Counted from the first letter of the stretch, positions 34,140 through 44,384 are shown. The stretch: 64,000 nt of DNA from Halomonas sp. H10-9-1 (GCF_040147005.1 NZ_JAMSHO010000001.1:3100001-3164000); one strand, 5' to 3'. The notes: generated by a model from the sequence alone, not told the origin. Translations and numbers: made by a program.

Positions 34140-34167
34140 AACAACATTCGACTCTCGGAATGACTCA

Positions 34168-34683
34168 GTGACCAAGCAACACTCCTTCAACCGCGAAGAA
34201 CTGCTGGCCTGCTCGCGAGGCGAGCTGTTCGGCCCCGGCAACGCCCAACTGCCGGCCCCCAACATGCTGATGCTCGACCGCATCACCTCCATCACCGAGA
34301 AGGGTGGTGAGCACGGCAAGGGCGAGCTGCTCGCCGAGCTCGATATCACCCCCGACCTGTGGTTCTTCGACTGCCACTTCCCTGGCGACCCGGTGATGCC
34401 CGGCTGCCTGGGCCTGGACGCCATGTGGCAGCTGGTGGGCTTCTACCTGGGCTGGCTCGGTCATCCCGGTCGCGGTCGCGCCCTCGGCTGTGGCGAGGTG
34501 AAGTTCACCGGCCAGATCCTGCCCGACGCCTCGAAGGTCACCTACCGGATCAACATCAAGCGCATCATCACCCGGCGCTTGATTCTCGGCATGGCCGACG
34601 GCACCGTTTCCGTCGACGGCCGCGATATCTACCAGGCCAACGACCTGCGCGTCGGCCTGTTCACCTCCACCGCGAACTTCTGA
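34168..34683 (+). CDS. fabA: 3-hydroxyacyl-ACP dehydratase / trans-2-decenoyl-ACP isomerase
   Basis: A hot-dog-fold enzyme of 171 residues that introduces the double bond for anaerobic unsaturated fatty-acid synthesis. The active-site His is in [20 protein letters not shown], and the partner Asp is in the same stretch. The start codon is GTG (34168-34170), with GGAA nine bases upstream. fabB follows after 13 bp. Confidence 0.97.
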   Translation: MTKQHSFNREELLACSRGELFGPGNAQLPAPNMLMLDRITSITEKGGEHGKGELLAELDITPDLWFFDCHFPGDPVMPGCLGLDAMWQLVGFYLGWLGHPGRGRALGCGEVKFTGQILPDASKVTYRINIKRIITRRLILGMADGTVSVDGRDIYQANDLRVGLFTSTANF

Positions 34684-34696
34684 CCAGGAGGCTTCC

Positions 34697-35914
34697 ATGC
34701 GACGAGTGGTAGTCACCGGCCTCGGCATCGTCTCCTGCCTGGGCAACGACCGACAGCAGGTCCTAGAGGCGCTCAAGGAAGGGCGTTCCGGCATTCGCTT
34801 CAAGGAGGAGTACGCCGAGCGAGGCTTCCGCAGCCAGGTGGCCGGCGTGGTCGATATCGACCTCGACGCCCTGATCGACCGCAAGCTGCGGCGCTTCATG
34901 GGCGATGCCGCCGCCTACGCCTATGTCAGCATGGCCCAGGCCATCGAGGACTCGGGCCTGACACCGGAGATGGTCTCCAATGAGCGCACCGGCCTGATCG
35001 CCGGCTCCGGCGGCGCCTCCAGCGCCAACCAGGTGGAAGCCGCCGACGTGATGCGCGAAAAGGGGCTGCGCCGTGTGGGGCCCTACCGGGTCACCCGCAC
35101 CATGGGCAGCACCGTCTCGGCCTGCCTGGCGACACCGTTCAAGATCAAGGGGGTCAACTACTCGATCTCCTCGGCCTGTGCCACCTCCGCCCACTGCATC
35201 GGCAACGCCGTGGAGCAGATCCAGCTCGGTAAGCAGGACGTGGTCTTCGCCGGTGGCGGCGAGGAGGAGCACTGGACCCTCTCCTGCCTGTTCGATGCCA
35301 TGGGCGCCCTCTCCACCCAGTACAACGCAACGCCGGAGAAGGCCTCGCGCCCCTACGACCAGGCCCGCGACGGCTTCGTCATCGCCGGCGGCGGCGGCAT
35401 GCTGGTACTCGAGGAACTGGAGCACGCCCGCGCCCGGGGCGCCAGGATCTACGCCGAGGTGACCGGCTACGGCGCCACCTCCGACGGCCACGACATGGTC
35501 GCCCCCTCCGGCGAGGGCGCGGTGCGCTGCATGCGCCAGGCCATGGCCACCGTGGATGGCAAGATCGACTACATCAACACCCATGGCACCTCGACGCCGG
35601 TGGGCGATGTGGCCGAGCTCAAGGCGATCCGCGAAGTGTTCGGCGATACCACGCCGGCGATGAGTTCCACCAAGTCGCTGACCGGCCACTCCCTCGGCGC
35701 CACCGGCGTGCAGGAGGCGATCTACTCGCTGCTGATGATGGAGAACGACTTCATCGCCGCCTCGGCCAATATCGAGGCCCTCGACGAGCAGGCTGACGGC
35801 TTCGATATCGTGGCCCGGCGTCGCGACGGAGTGAAGGTCGAACGCGTGCTCTCCAACAGCTTTGGCTTCGGCGGCACCAACGCCTGCCTGGTGCTGGAGA
35901 AGTTCCGGGACTGA
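34697..35914 (+). CDS. fabB: 3-oxoacyl-ACP synthase I
   Basis: A condensing enzyme of 405 residues that elongates cis-3-decenoyl-ACP, the essential partner of FabA. The Cys-His-His triad is visible: Cys in [10 protein letters not shown] (~163), His in [11 protein letters not shown] (~297) and His in TGHSLGATG (~332). AGGAGG precedes the ATG. The gene ends before a long symmetric hairpin. Confidence 0.97.
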   Translation: MRRVVVTGLGIVSCLGNDRQQVLEALKEGRSGIRFKEEYAERGFRSQVAGVVDIDLDALIDRKLRRFMGDAAAYAYVSMAQAIEDSGLTPEMVSNERTGLIAGSGGASSANQVEAADVMREKGLRRVGPYRVTRTMGSTVSACLATPFKIKGVNYSISSACATSAHCIGNAVEQIQLGKQDVVFAGGGEEEHWTLSCLFDAMGALSTQYNATPEKASRPYDQARDGFVIAGGGGMLVLEELEHARARGARIYAEVTGYGATSDGHDMVAPSGEGAVRCMRQAMATVDGKIDYINTHGTSTPVGDVAELKAIREVFGDTTPAMSSTKSLTGHSLGATGVQEAIYSLLMMENDFIAASANIEALDEQADGFDIVARRRDGVKVERVLSNSFGFGGTNACLVLEKFRD

Positions 35915-35936
35915 TACCCCGGGTCAGTTCGAGCCG

Positions 35937-35975
35937 CAACGCAAGAGGCGCCCCACAGGGGCGCCTCTTGCGTTG
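35937..35975. terminator. Long hairpin between convergent fabB and plsC-like gene
   Basis: An 18-bp perfect stem with a 3-base loop; the inner arms are GAGGCGCCCC and GGGGCGCCTC. There is no T run on either side, but its size and position suggest bidirectional termination. Confidence 0.7.
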
Positions 35976-36027
35976 GTGGGCCTCGGCCTGCGCCCCAAGT
36001 TCGGGTCACCGTGGCGCTCCGACGAAC

Positions 36028-36777
36028 TCAGGCCGACTCCCGCGCCTGGTCACGCTCCGGCCTCGGCACCTCGGAGATCTCTGCCAGGGTCGCCTCGATC
36101 CACGCCTCCACCTCGAGCAGCACCTCCTCCGGCGTGCGCCCGGCGGTGGTGATGGGCTCCCCCACCACCAGCGTCAGCCGCCCCGGCGTCTTCACCCAGT
36201 GACGACCGGGCCAGCGCTCGCCGGCATTGTGGGCCACCGGCACCACCGGCACACCGGCACGACAGGCGATCACCGCCCCGCTCTTGTTGTAGCGCTTGCG
36301 GCTTCCCGGGGCGACCCGGGTGCCCTCGGGGAAGATCAGCACCGACAGCCCCTCCTCCAGGCGCTGCTTGCCCTGGGTGAGCACCTGCTTGATGGCCCGG
36401 GAGGGGCGCGAGCGATCCAGGGCGATGGGGTGCAGCAACCGCAGGCCCCAGCCGAAGATCGGCAGGCTCAACAGCTCCTTCTTGAGCACCGTGCACACCG
36501 GCGGATGCAGCAACTGCAGATAGACGGTCTCCCACTCGGACTGGTGATTGGCGAGGATCACGCAGGGTCCGGCGGGCAGATGCTCGCGCCCACGAAATTC
36601 ATAGCGTACCCCGACCACCAGGCGGAACCAGCGCATGATGAAGTGGTTGTAGAGGTTGAGCAGACGATAGCGGGAACCGAGCGGCAGGAAGGGGGCTGGC
36701 GGCAGGAAGAGCACGCCACACACCAGCATGGCGGTGAAGTAGCCCAGGTAGAAGATGAGGCTGCGCAGCACGTTCAT
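36028..36777 (-). CDS. plsC: 1-acyl-sn-glycerol-3-phosphate acyltransferase family protein
   Basis: A PlsC-type acyltransferase of 249 residues. It has an N-terminal membrane helix (LIFYLGYFTAMLVCGVLFL), the acyltransferase motif NHQSEWE at 77-83 (the usual H-x4-D has Glu in place of Asp) and FPEGTR at 149-154. It should acylate lysophosphatidic acid. Its start overlaps the stop of the upstream gene by four bases. It may be a secondary PlsC paralogue, which cannot be decided here. Confidence 0.9.
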   Translation of the reverse strand: MNVLRSLIFYLGYFTAMLVCGVLFLPPAPFLPLGSRYRLLNLYNHFIMRWFRLVVGVRYEFRGREHLPAGPCVILANHQSEWETVYLQLLHPPVCTVLKKELLSLPIFGWGLRLLHPIALDRSRPSRAIKQVLTQGKQRLEEGLSVLIFPEGTRVAPGSRKRYNKSGAVIACRAGVPVVPVAHNAGERWPGRHWVKTPGRLTLVVGEPITTAGRTPEEVLLEVEAWIEATLAEISEVPRPERDQARESA

Positions 36778-37661
36778 GATGCGCCCTCCTCCCTACCACA
36801 CGCCGGAATATTGGCGCGACACCAGGCGTCGAGCATATTGCTCAGCTCCAGCCGCCAGGGCTTCTGATGCACGCCGAACACCTCCAGCACCCGTCGACAG
36901 TTGAGCACGCGACGCAGCGGATGGTCGTGGTGGTGGTGCATCGCGCGCAGCGAGCCCAGCTCGCGATGATCGCCGCGACCTTCCAGGCGAGTGGCCAGCT
37001 GGGTGCGCACCACCGAGACGAAGGTATAGACGCTTACCGGCTCGGTGCCGGCCAGGTGGTAACTCCCCCAGGCGCTGGCACCGCACTGCTGCTGCTGCAG
37101 CATGCCGATCAGCGCCAGGGCCACCGCATCCGCCGAGGTCGGGCAGCAGGTCACGTCGGCCTCGCCACGCACCTCACCGGCGGTGATCAGGGTATCGATC
37201 AGTTCATTGAGCCAGGCGTGGCTCCCCTCCAGGGCGAACAGTGGACCCAGCCGGACGATCAGATGATGCGGATGCTCGGCGCGGATGCGGTCGCCGGTGG
37301 CCACCAGCCGCCGCAGGCTCTCGTCCCGCGGCCGCGGAATCATGTGCTCATCGATGGGCTCGGCGAAACCGTCCTCGTAGAGCTGGTCGGAGACGCACCA
37401 CACCAGCGGGATATCCGCCTGGCGGCACGCCTCCAGGCAACGCTCCACCGCCTCGGCGTGGGCCGTCACCTCGGCCGGCGCGGCGATGATCGGCCGCGAC
37501 AGCGGCGGAATCACCAGGGCATCCGGCGCCACCTCCGCCAGCCAGGCGGGATCGAGCTCCAGGCCCTCCTCGATGGAGAGCTCGGTATCCGAGCGGTGGT
37601 TGGCCTCCCGGGCCAGGGCCAGGCTCAGGCAGTGGCCGGCATCCAGTACCAGCAGCTTCAC
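36774..37661 (-). CDS. RmlD-like sugar nucleotide-binding / NAD-dependent reductase-like protein
   Basis: 295 residues with an RmlD-type substrate-binding pattern: WCVSDQLYEDGFAEPIDEH, IVRLGPLFALEG and YHLAGTEPVSVYTF. The N-terminal MKLLVLDAGHCLSLAL is a degenerate dinucleotide fold without GxxGxxG, so it may have lost NAD(P) binding or catalysis. The start codon is GTG at 37659-37661 with GGGAGG upstream. It lies between ssb and plsC on the same strand. The role is unknown. Confidence 0.8.
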   Translation of the reverse strand: MKLLVLDAGHCLSLALAREANHRSDTELSIEEGLELDPAWLAEVAPDALVIPPLSRPIIAAPAEVTAHAEAVERCLEACRQADIPLVWCVSDQLYEDGFAEPIDEHMIPRPRDESLRRLVATGDRIRAEHPHHLIVRLGPLFALEGSHAWLNELIDTLITAGEVRGEADVTCCPTSADAVALALIGMLQQQQCGASAWGSYHLAGTEPVSVYTFVSVVRTQLATRLEGRGDHRELGSLRAMHHHHDHPLRRVLNCRRVLEVFGVHQKPWRLELSNMLDAWCRANIPACGREEGAS

Positions 37662-37701
37662 GCGCGCACCTCCCTCGGCATGCCGTCAGCGAACCGACAG
37701 A

Positions 37702-38352
37702 TCAGAACGGGATCTCGTCGTCGAAGTCGTCGAAGCTGCCCGGGTCGGGGGCCCCGAAATTGCCACCCTGCTGCTGGCCACCCTGGGCCGGGCGCTGCGG
37801 GGGCTGCTGGGGCGGACGCTGAGGGGCACCACCGCCCTGGGACTGGCCGCCGAAGCCGCCGCCTTGGGGTTGACCACCCTGGGGTTGACCACCCTGGGGT
37901 TGACCACCATAGTTGCCCTGCGCCGGCTGACCGCCCTGGGCCTGCCTCCCGTAGCCCCCCTGCTGAGGCTGGCCGCCGTAGCCCCCCCCCTGGAAATCAC
38001 CACCACCGCCGCCGCCGCGGGAGTCGAGCATCTGCATGTCGTTGACCACGATCTCGGTGGTGTAGCGATCCTGCCCGTCCTGCCCCTGCCACTTGCGGGT
38101 CTGCAGGCGGCCCTCGACGTAGATCTTGCTGCCCTTCTTGAGATACTGCTGGGCGATCTCGGCGGTCTTGTTGAACAGCACCAGGCGGTGCCACTCGGTA
38201 CGCTCCTGGCGCTGACCGCTCTGGCGGTCCATCCAGGTGTCGGTGGTGGCCAGGGTGAGGTTGGCGATGGCCGTCCCCGAGGGGCTGAAACGCACCTCCG
38301 GATCCTGCCCCAGGTTGCCGATGAGAATGACCTTGTTGACGCCACGGGCCAT
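37702..38352 (-). CDS. ssb: Single-stranded DNA-binding protein
   Basis: 216 residues. The OB fold (1-~110) has the N terminus [20 protein letters not shown] and [22 protein letters not shown] long Gly/Gln/Pro linker follows, part of it coded by three tandem 15-bp DNA repeats at 37866-37910. It ends in the acidic tip DDEIPF, which binds partners such as PriA, RecO and Exo I. Its location beside an MFS gene and uvrA is conserved. I saw no LexA-type box in the gap. Confidence 0.97.
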   Translation of the reverse strand: MARGVNKVILIGNLGQDPEVRFSPSGTAIANLTLATTDTWMDRQSGQRQERTEWHRLVLFNKTAEIAQQYLKKGSKIYVEGRLQTRKWQGQDGQDRYTTEIVVNDMQMLDSRGGGGGGDFQGGGYGGQPQQGGYGRQAQGGQPAQGNYGGQPQGGQPQGGQPQGGGFGGQSQGGGAPQRPPQQPPQRPAQGGQQQGGNFGAPDPGSFDDFDDEIPF

Positions 38353-38376
38353 GAGGGACTCCTTGTTGTCAGAGAA

Positions 38377-38404
38377 GACGGTGTCATGAAGACGATGTCA
38401 TGAA
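38377..38404. repeat. 14-bp tandem duplication in the ssb leader
   Basis: GACGGTGTCATGAA and GACGATGTCATGAA, side by side with one mismatch, 25 bp before the ssb start on the minus strand. It may be simple slippage or a protein-binding site. Confidence 0.6.
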
Positions 38405-38464
38405 TGCAGTATGTCGCGGGGCGCACCCGCGGCGTGGCGCTCGAGGCGCCGTGGAGGGCCGCCC

Positions 38465-39853
38465 TCAGGCGTGCTCCCTTCCCGTATCGATCAGTCTTGC
38501 CAGCGCCTCCTCGTCGAGGCGTTGGCGGTCCACCTTCAGGTAGGCCAGGCGCTCCTCCGGAACGACCAGTACGTCCTCGATGCCGGCCACCTCGGAGAAC
38601 CTGGCCATCAGGGTCTCCAGGGCATCATCGCCGTGATCGTCGTCCAGGGCCACCACCTCGCTGACCAGATGCGGCGGCTGACGCATGCCCACCATCACCA
38701 CCAGCCAGGCCGCGGTCAACGCCGCGGCGCCCAGGAACACCGCCGGCAGGCCCCACTGCTGGGAGAGCGCCCCGCCGAGCACGCCACCCAGGAAGGCACC
38801 CAGGAACTGGCTGGTGGAGTAGACTCCCATGGCCGTGCCCTTGGCACCGGCCGGGGCCAGCTTGCTGATCATCGACGGCAGCGTCGCCTCGAGCAGGTTG
38901 AAGCCGATGAAGTAGAGCAGCAGCCAGCCCAGCAGCCCCCACAGGCCGGCGCCGCCCCAGGCCATGCCCAGCAGGCTGACCAGCATCGCCGCGATGGCCA
39001 GCAGGCACATCGCCTTCATCTGCCGGCGCTTCTCGGCGATCACCACCAGCGGCACCATGCCGACGAAGGCCAGCAGCATCACGCCCAGGTAGGCCAGGCC
39101 GTGGCGCTCGCCGGGGAGCCCCGCGTCGAGCAGCCGGAAGGGAACCGCGACGAAGATCGCCATCAGCACCAGGTGCAGGGCGAAGATGGAGAGATCCAGG
39201 CGCAGCAGGTCGGGGCGCCCCAGGGTGCGCCCCAGCTGGGCGCGGTCGATTCCCACGTCGCGATGGCGCAGGCGCCGTGGCGCGGGGGGCACCAGCCGCC
39301 ACAGCACCGGCAGCCCCAGGGCGGCCAGGGCGGCCGTGAACCAGAACACCCCGGAGAGGCCGAAGCTGGCCGCCACCAGCGGCCCCAGCACCATGGCCAC
39401 GGCGAAGGCCACACCGATGGAGAGGCCGATGGTGGCCATGGCGGCGGTACGCACCTGTTCGCGGGTCTGGTCGGCGAGCAGTGCCATGATCGCCGCGGCC
39501 ACCGCGCCGCTGCCCTGCAGGCAACGCCCAAGGATCACCCCGCCGATGGTATCGGCACTCGCCGCCACCACGCTGCCGAGCAGGAACAGCACCAGGCCGC
39601 CGGCGATCACCGGCTTGCGCCCCAAGCGGTCGGAGAGCAGCCCGAAGGGAATCTGCAGGGTGGCCTGGGTCAGGCCATAGATGCCCAGCGCCAGCCCCAC
39701 CAGCAGCGGTGTGGCGCCGGCCAGGTCGTCGGCATACAGGGCCAGTACCGGCAGCACCATGAACAGACCCAGCATGCGGGTGGCGTAGAGACCGGCCAGA
39801 CCAGTGATGGCACGCCGTTCGGCGGGGAGCAACAGCCCGGAGACCTTGCGCAT
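38465..39853 (-). CDS. MFS transporter, YajR-like with C-terminal ferredoxin-fold domain
   Basis: 462 residues with 12 hydrophobic segments. Conserved motifs include the loop GLLSDRLGRKPV (MFS motif A), TRMLGLFMVLPVLALY and LLEATLPSMISKLAPAG. The last ~70 residues (after VVALDDDHGDD) form a soluble beta-alpha domain, as in E. coli YajR. The substrate is unknown. The ssb-MFS-uvrA order is conserved in Pseudomonas and Halomonas. It is divergent from uvrA. Confidence 0.92.
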   Translation of the reverse strand: MRKVSGLLLPAERRAITGLAGLYATRMLGLFMVLPVLALYADDLAGATPLLVGLALGIYGLTQATLQIPFGLLSDRLGRKPVIAGGLVLFLLGSVVAASADTIGGVILGRCLQGSGAVAAAIMALLADQTREQVRTAAMATIGLSIGVAFAVAMVLGPLVAASFGLSGVFWFTAALAALGLPVLWRLVPPAPRRLRHRDVGIDRAQLGRTLGRPDLLRLDLSIFALHLVLMAIFVAVPFRLLDAGLPGERHGLAYLGVMLLAFVGMVPLVVIAEKRRQMKAMCLLAIAAMLVSLLGMAWGGAGLWGLLGWLLLYFIGFNLLEATLPSMISKLAPAGAKGTAMGVYSTSQFLGAFLGGVLGGALSQQWGLPAVFLGAAALTAAWLVVMVGMRQPPHLVSEVVALDDDHGDDALETLMARFSEVAGIEDVLVVPEERLAYLKVDRQRLDEEALARLIDTGREHA

Positions 39854-39956
39854 AGGCGTAGCGAATCTTCCCTGGAGGGGCGTCGGGCGCCCAGGAGTGG
39901 ACCGCCTATTCTAGCGGTTTGCCACCTACCGGGGAAAGTCGTCATCCAGCGTCGCT

Positions 39957-39986
39957 TTGCCGCCGCCGGACGCCGGCCCGTATAAT
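39957..39986 (+). promoter_or_regulatory. Sigma-70 promoter of uvrA
   Basis: TTGCCG (39957-39962), an 18-base spacer and a perfect TATAAT (39981-39986). The start would be near 39993, inside the 13-bp tandem repeat. No CTGT-N8-ACAG LexA site was found around it. Confidence 0.65.
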
Positions 39987-39990
39987 CGAC

Positions 39991-40016
39991 CTTTTGCCGC
40001 GCTCTTTTGCCGCGCT
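39991..40016 (+). repeat. Perfect 13-bp tandem duplication at the uvrA transcription start
   Basis: CTTTTGCCGCGCT occurs twice in direct succession between the -10 box and the uvrA ribosome binding site. Confidence 0.85.
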
Positions 40017-40028
40017 CATGAGGTAGGA

Positions 40029-42890
40029 ATGGACAGGATTCTGGTCAGGGGTGCGCGCACCCACAACCTGAAGAATATCGACGTCGAGCTACCCCGCGAC
40101 AAGCTGATCGTAGTCACCGGGCTCTCCGGCTCGGGCAAGTCATCGCTGGCCTTCGACACGCTCTACGCCGAGGGGCAGCGGCGCTACGTGGAATCGCTCT
40201 CCACCTATGCCCGCCAGTTTCTGTCGATGATGGAGAAGCCCGACGTCGACCATATCGAGGGGCTCTCCCCGGCGATCTCCATCGAGCAGAAGTCCACCTC
40301 CCACAACCCCCGCTCCACCGTGGGCACCATCACCGAGATCTACGACTATCTGCGTCTGCTGTTCGCCCGCGCCGGCACGCCGCGCTGCCCCGAGCACGGC
40401 GAGGATCTCGAGGCCCAGACCATCTCCCAGATGGTCGACCAGGTACTGGCGCTGCCCGAGGGCAGCAAGCTGATGCTGCTGGCCCCGGTGGTCAAGGGGC
40501 GCAAGGGGGAGCACCTGCAGCTCCTCGCCGAGCTGCGCGCCCAGGGCTTCGTGCGCGCCATGATCGACGGTCAGGTGCTGGAGCTCGACGACATCGCTCC
40601 CCTGGAGAAGACCCGCAAGCATGACATCAGCGTGGTGGTGGACCGCATCAAGGTCCGCACGGGCCTGCAGCAGCGCCTGGCGGAGTCCTTCGAGACCGCC
40701 CTGGGCCTCGCCGACGGCGTCGCCATCGCCCACTTCATGGACGGCGAGCAGGAGGACATCACCTTCTCGGCACGCTTCGCCTGCCCGGTGTGCGGCTACT
40801 CCATCGCCGAGCTCGAGCCGCGCATGTTCTCCTTCAACAACCCGGCCGGCGCCTGTTCGACCTGCGACGGCCTGGGGATACAGCAGGTGTTCGACCCGGA
40901 GAAGCTGATCAGCCACCCGGAGCTCTCCCTGGCCGAGGGCGTGATCAAGGGGTGGGACCGGCGCAGCGTCTTCTACTTCAACCAGCTCCAGGCCGTGGCC
41001 GACCACTACCGCTTCACCCTGGAAACGCCGTGGCAGGAGCTCGCCCGCCACGAGCGAGAGGTGATCCTCCACGGCAGCGGCCACGACGAGATCGCCTTCC
41101 ACTACGTCAATGACCGCGGCCGCAAGGTCACCCGGGAGCACCCCTTCGAGGGCGTGCTGCCCAACCTACAGCGCCGCTACCGCGAGACCGAGTCGAGCAT
41201 GGTGCGCGAGGAGCTGGCCCGCTACATCGCCGTGCAGCCCTGCCCCGCCTGCGAGGGGAGCCGGCTGCGCAAGGAGTCGCGCCATGTCTTCATCGACGAG
41301 CACAGCCTGCCCGAGATGGTGCGCCAGCCCATCGGCGATGCCTGGCGCTACTTCAAGGGGCTCGAGCTGCCCGGACGCCGCGGCGAGATCGCCGTCAAGA
41401 TCGTCAACGAGATCCATGCCCGCCTGGAGTTCCTGGTCAACGTGGGCCTCGACTACCTCACCCTGGAGCGCAGCGCCGAGACGCTCTCCGGTGGCGAGGC
41501 CCAGCGCATCCGCCTCGCCAGCCAGATCGGCGCCGGCCTGGTGGGCGTGATGTATATCCTCGATGAGCCCTCCATCGGCCTGCACCAGCGCGACAACGAC
41601 CGCCTGCTGCAGACCCTCGAGCGCCTGCGCGACCTGGGCAATACCGTGATCGTGGTGGAGCACGATGAGGACGCCATCCGCGCCGCCGACCACGTGCTCG
41701 ACATCGGCCCCGGGGCCGGCGTGCATGGCGGGCGCATCATCGCCCAGGGCAGCCCCGAGGAGATCATCGCCACCCCCGAGTCGTTGACCGGCCAGTACCT
41801 CGCCGGCACCCGGCGCATCGAGGTGCCACCCTGGCGCATTCCCGGCAATCCGGAAAAGTTGGTGCGCCTCACCGGGGCCCGCGGCAACAACCTCCAGGAG
41901 GTCACCCTCGAACTACCGCTGGGCCTGTTCGTGTGCGTCACCGGCGTCTCCGGCTCCGGCAAGTCGACGCTGATCAACTCGACCCTGATGCCGATCGCCG
42001 CCCGCGAGCTCAACCACGCCACCAGTCTGACGCCGGCGGCCCACGATGGCATCGAGGGCCTCGATCAGCTCGACAAGGTGATCGACATCGACCAGAGCCC
42101 CATCGGGCGCACTCCGCGCTCCAACCCGGCCACCTACACCGGCATCTTCACCCCGATCCGCGAACTCTTCGCCGGCACCCAGGAGGCGCGCTCGCGAGGC
42201 TACAAGCCCGGCCGCTTCTCCTTCAACGTCAAGGGTGGGCGCTGCGAGGCATGCCAGGGCGAGGGCATGATCAAGGTGGAGATGCACTTCCTGCCCGACA
42301 TCTATGTCCCCTGCGACGTCTGCAAGGGCAAGCGCTACAACCGCGAGACCCTGGAGATCGCCTACAAGGGCAAGAGCATCGACGAGGTGCTGGGAATGAC
42401 CGTGGAGGAGGCGCTGGCATTCTTCTCGCCGGTGCCCGCCATCGCCCGCCGCCTGCAGACCCTGCTCGATGTGGGCCTCTCCTACATCCGCCTGGGCCAG
42501 AGTGCCACCACCCTCTCCGGCGGCGAGGCGCAGCGCGTCAAGCTGGCTCGGGAGCTGGCCAAGCGCGACACCGGCAAGACCCTCTACATCCTCGACGAGC
42601 CGACCACCGGCCTGCACTTCGAGGACATCCGCCAGCTGCTCAGCGTGCTCCACCGCCTGCGCGACCACGGCAACACCATCGTGGTGATCGAGCACAACCT
42701 GGATGTGATCAAGACCGCCGACTGGATCGTCGACCTGGGCCCCGAGGGCGGCGGCGGCGGTGGGCGCATCATCGCCGAGGGCACCCCGGAGCAGGTGGCC
42801 AACAATGCGGCCTCCCACACCGGGCGCTTCCTCAAGCCGCTGCTGGAGCGGGCCAAGGAGCACACGGCCAGGGCGAAGAGCACGGCGTAG
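40029..42890 (+). CDS. uvrA: Excinuclease ABC subunit A
   Basis: A 953-residue damage-recognition ATPase of nucleotide excision repair. It has two ABC modules with P-loops [13 protein letters not shown] (~31) and [11 protein letters not shown] (~640), and two ABC signatures [12 protein letters not shown] and [12 protein letters not shown]. The zinc-binding pairs are CPVCG, CSTCDG, CEACQG and CDVCKG. The ATG at 40029 fits [14 protein letters not shown]. The gene is followed by a 7-bp repeat array and an ISL3 element that separates it from the hairpin terminator it once shared with rplQ. Confidence 0.97.
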   Translation: MDRILVRGARTHNLKNIDVELPRDKLIVVTGLSGSGKSSLAFDTLYAEGQRRYVESLSTYARQFLSMMEKPDVDHIEGLSPAISIEQKSTSHNPRSTVGTITEIYDYLRLLFARAGTPRCPEHGEDLEAQTISQMVDQVLALPEGSKLMLLAPVVKGRKGEHLQLLAELRAQGFVRAMIDGQVLELDDIAPLEKTRKHDISVVVDRIKVRTGLQQRLAESFETALGLADGVAIAHFMDGEQEDITFSARFACPVCGYSIAELEPRMFSFNNPAGACSTCDGLGIQQVFDPEKLISHPELSLAEGVIKGWDRRSVFYFNQLQAVADHYRFTLETPWQELARHEREVILHGSGHDEIAFHYVNDRGRKVTREHPFEGVLPNLQRRYRETESSMVREELARYIAVQPCPACEGSRLRKESRHVFIDEHSLPEMVRQPIGDAWRYFKGLELPGRRGEIAVKIVNEIHARLEFLVNVGLDYLTLERSAETLSGGEAQRIRLASQIGAGLVGVMYILDEPSIGLHQRDNDRLLQTLERLRDLGNTVIVVEHDEDAIRAADHVLDIGPGAGVHGGRIIAQGSPEEIIATPESLTGQYLAGTRRIEVPPWRIPGNPEKLVRLTGARGNNLQEVTLELPLGLFVCVTGVSGSGKSTLINSTLMPIAARELNHATSLTPAAHDGIEGLDQLDKVIDIDQSPIGRTPRSNPATYTGIFTPIRELFAGTQEARSRGYKPGRFSFNVKGGRCEACQGEGMIKVEMHFLPDIYVPCDVCKGKRYNRETLEIAYKGKSIDEVLGMTVEEALAFFSPVPAIARRLQTLLDVGLSYIRLGQSATTLSGGEAQRVKLARELAKRDTGKTLYILDEPTTGLHFEDIRQLLSVLHRLRDHGNTIVVIEHNLDVIKTADWIVDLGPEGGGGGGRIIAEGTPEQVANNAASHTGRFLKPLLERAKEHTARAKSTA

Positions 42891-42903
42891 GAGGCTGGCG
42901 CAA

Positions 42904-42959
42904 GGAGCAAGGAGCAAGGAGCAAGGAGCAAGGAGCAAGGAGCAAGGAGCAAGGAGCAA
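42904..42959. repeat. Eight perfect tandem copies of the 7-mer GGAGCAA
   Basis: The array runs without interruption and begins 13 bp after the uvrA stop. Being noncoding and perfect, it is a likely slippage-prone microsatellite. The rest of the gap up to the IS (42960-43047) has only a small hairpin CTGGCC-GAA-GGCCAG (43013-43027). Confidence 0.95.
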
Positions 42960-43055
42960 GGCAGCATGCTCCGGCCATCTCGGCACCCCATGGGGTTCCT
43001 TGCTTCTTGAAACTGGCCGAAGGCCAGCCTTGCCACTTGCCACTCAAAGAAAAAA

Positions 43056-44384
43056 GGTTCTTCGCAGACTGGCGTGAAAGCGAAGCAACCTTAGGCAGAG
43101 GCGGGATAGAGAAACGGCGGTAAATCCGAGTAAACTGATGTTCACCACAAACCCCAGCCTACGGATACCGCCGTTGCCATGGATGCTACCCCGCTCTGCC
43201 TGTTCTGGAAAGGTTTCACCGTCGCCCATCACGAATTCCTGGATGAGCAAACACTACGGCTCCAGTTGGCGCCTGATGACCTGATCCCGCCAGTCTGCAG
43301 CGGCTGTGACCATGCCTGCTTTCTCGTCCATGACGTGCATCACCGTCGCGTCCGAGAGGCGCCGTTGCTGATCTACCGGGTGGAGCTGGAGGTGCCGGTA
43401 CGTCGCCTGCGCTGCCCCGTCTGCGGCCCGACACGCGAGCGCATTGACTGGTTGCCGGGTCGTTCACCGGTGACCACCACGCTGCGCCAGTGGGTGGAGC
43501 GTCTGGTCGAGTTGCTGCCGATCCGGCATGTCGCCGACTTGGTCGGCCTGCACTGGCATACCGTCAAGGCCATCGATAAGCAGCGCCTACAGCGTGACCT
43601 GCCGGCGCCGGACCCGACGCGGCTGCGTCGCCTGATGATGGACGAGTTCGCCCTCCACAAGGGGCACCGCTACGCCACGGTGATTGCGTGTGCCGACACC
43701 CAGCAGGTGGTGTGGATCGGCGAAGGTCGCTCCCGGGAGGCGATCCGCCCGTTCTTCGAATGGTTGGGTGATGCGCGACAGCAGATCGAGGCCGTCGCCA
43801 TGGACATGAACGCGTCTTTCGATCTCGAAGTGAAGGACCAGTGCCCTAACGCCGAGGTGGTCTACGACCGCTTCCATGTCGTGGCCAAGTACGGGCGTGA
43901 AGTGATGGACCGGGTGCGCGTCGATCAGGCCAATCAGCTGCGCGACGACAAGGCGGCCCGCAAGGTGATCAAGGGCAGCCGCTGGCTGCTGCTGCGCAAT
44001 CAAGACAACCTCAAGCCTGAGCAAGCGGTGAAGCTGGAGGAACTGCTGGCCGCCAATGCCTCACTGACCAAGGTGTATCTGCTCAAAGACCAGCTCAAGA
44101 CACTGTGGTTTGCCGAGGACGAGGCGACGGCACGCAGCGGTTGGCAAGAGTGGGCCGGTATGGCGTTGAGCAGCGGTATCGACGCCTTGGTGCGCTTCAC
44201 CAAGAAGCTGGAGCCCTACTTGGATGGCATCGTATCCAGTGCTCGCCACCGGCTAAACACCAGCGTGCTGGAAGGTATGAACAACCGAATCAAGGTCATC
44301 AAGCGGATGGCCTACGGGTACCGCGACACGGCGTACTTCTTCCTGAAGATCCGTGCCGCGTTTCCCGGCAAAATGCGATGAACC
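43056..44384 (+). mobile_element. Complete ISL3-family insertion sequence
   Basis: 1329 bp with terminal inverted repeats: left GGTTCTTCGCA and right, read inward, GGTTCATCGCA, with further matches to ~24 bp. It is flanked by a perfect 8-bp target duplication AGAAAAAA at 43048-43055 and 44385-44392; 8 bp is the family norm. It carries one intact transposase gene whose stop codon lies within the right inverted repeat. The target is the A/T tract of the bidirectional terminator between uvrA and rplQ. The intact ends, frame and duplication indicate a recent insertion. Confidence 0.94.
43179..44381 (+). CDS. ISL3-family transposase
   Basis: 400 residues. The N-terminal zinc finger has Cys40, Cys43, Cys79 and Cys82 (CSGC, CPVC). 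A helix-turn-helix lies at ~110-135 (IRHVADLVGLHWHTVKAID). The DDE catalytic triad is probably Asp155 (MMDEFALHKGH), Asp209 (AMDMNASF) and Glu365 (VLEGMNNRIK), followed by the family hallmark KRMAYGYRD. No frameshift or missing key residue is seen, so it should be active. It is in the same direction as uvrA, so uvrA read-through may transcribe it. Confidence 0.96.
   Translation: MDATPLCLFWKGFTVAHHEFLDEQTLRLQLAPDDLIPPVCSGCDHACFLVHDVHHRRVREAPLLIYRVELEVPVRRLRCPVCGPTRERIDWLPGRSPVTTTLRQWVERLVELLPIRHVADLVGLHWHTVKAIDKQRLQRDLPAPDPTRLRRLMMDEFALHKGHRYATVIACADTQQVVWIGEGRSREAIRPFFEWLGDARQQIEAVAMDMNASFDLEVKDQCPNAEVVYDRFHVVAKYGREVMDRVRVDQANQLRDDKAARKVIKGSRWLLLRNQDNLKPEQAVKLEELLAANASLTKVYLLKDQLKTLWFAEDEATARSGWQEWAGMALSSGIDALVRFTKKLEPYLDGIVSSARHRLNTSVLEGMNNRIKVIKRMAYGYRDTAYFFLKIRAAFPGKMR

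Noticed and set aside
39854..40028. LexA (SOS) box for uvrA and the MFS gene
   Set aside because: No CTGT-N8-ACAG or close variant was found; only a sigma-70 promoter and a 13-bp duplication are present.
42904..42959. Possible CRISPR or coding repeat
   Set aside because: A 7-bp unit without spacers, directly after a stop codon; it is a simple microsatellite.
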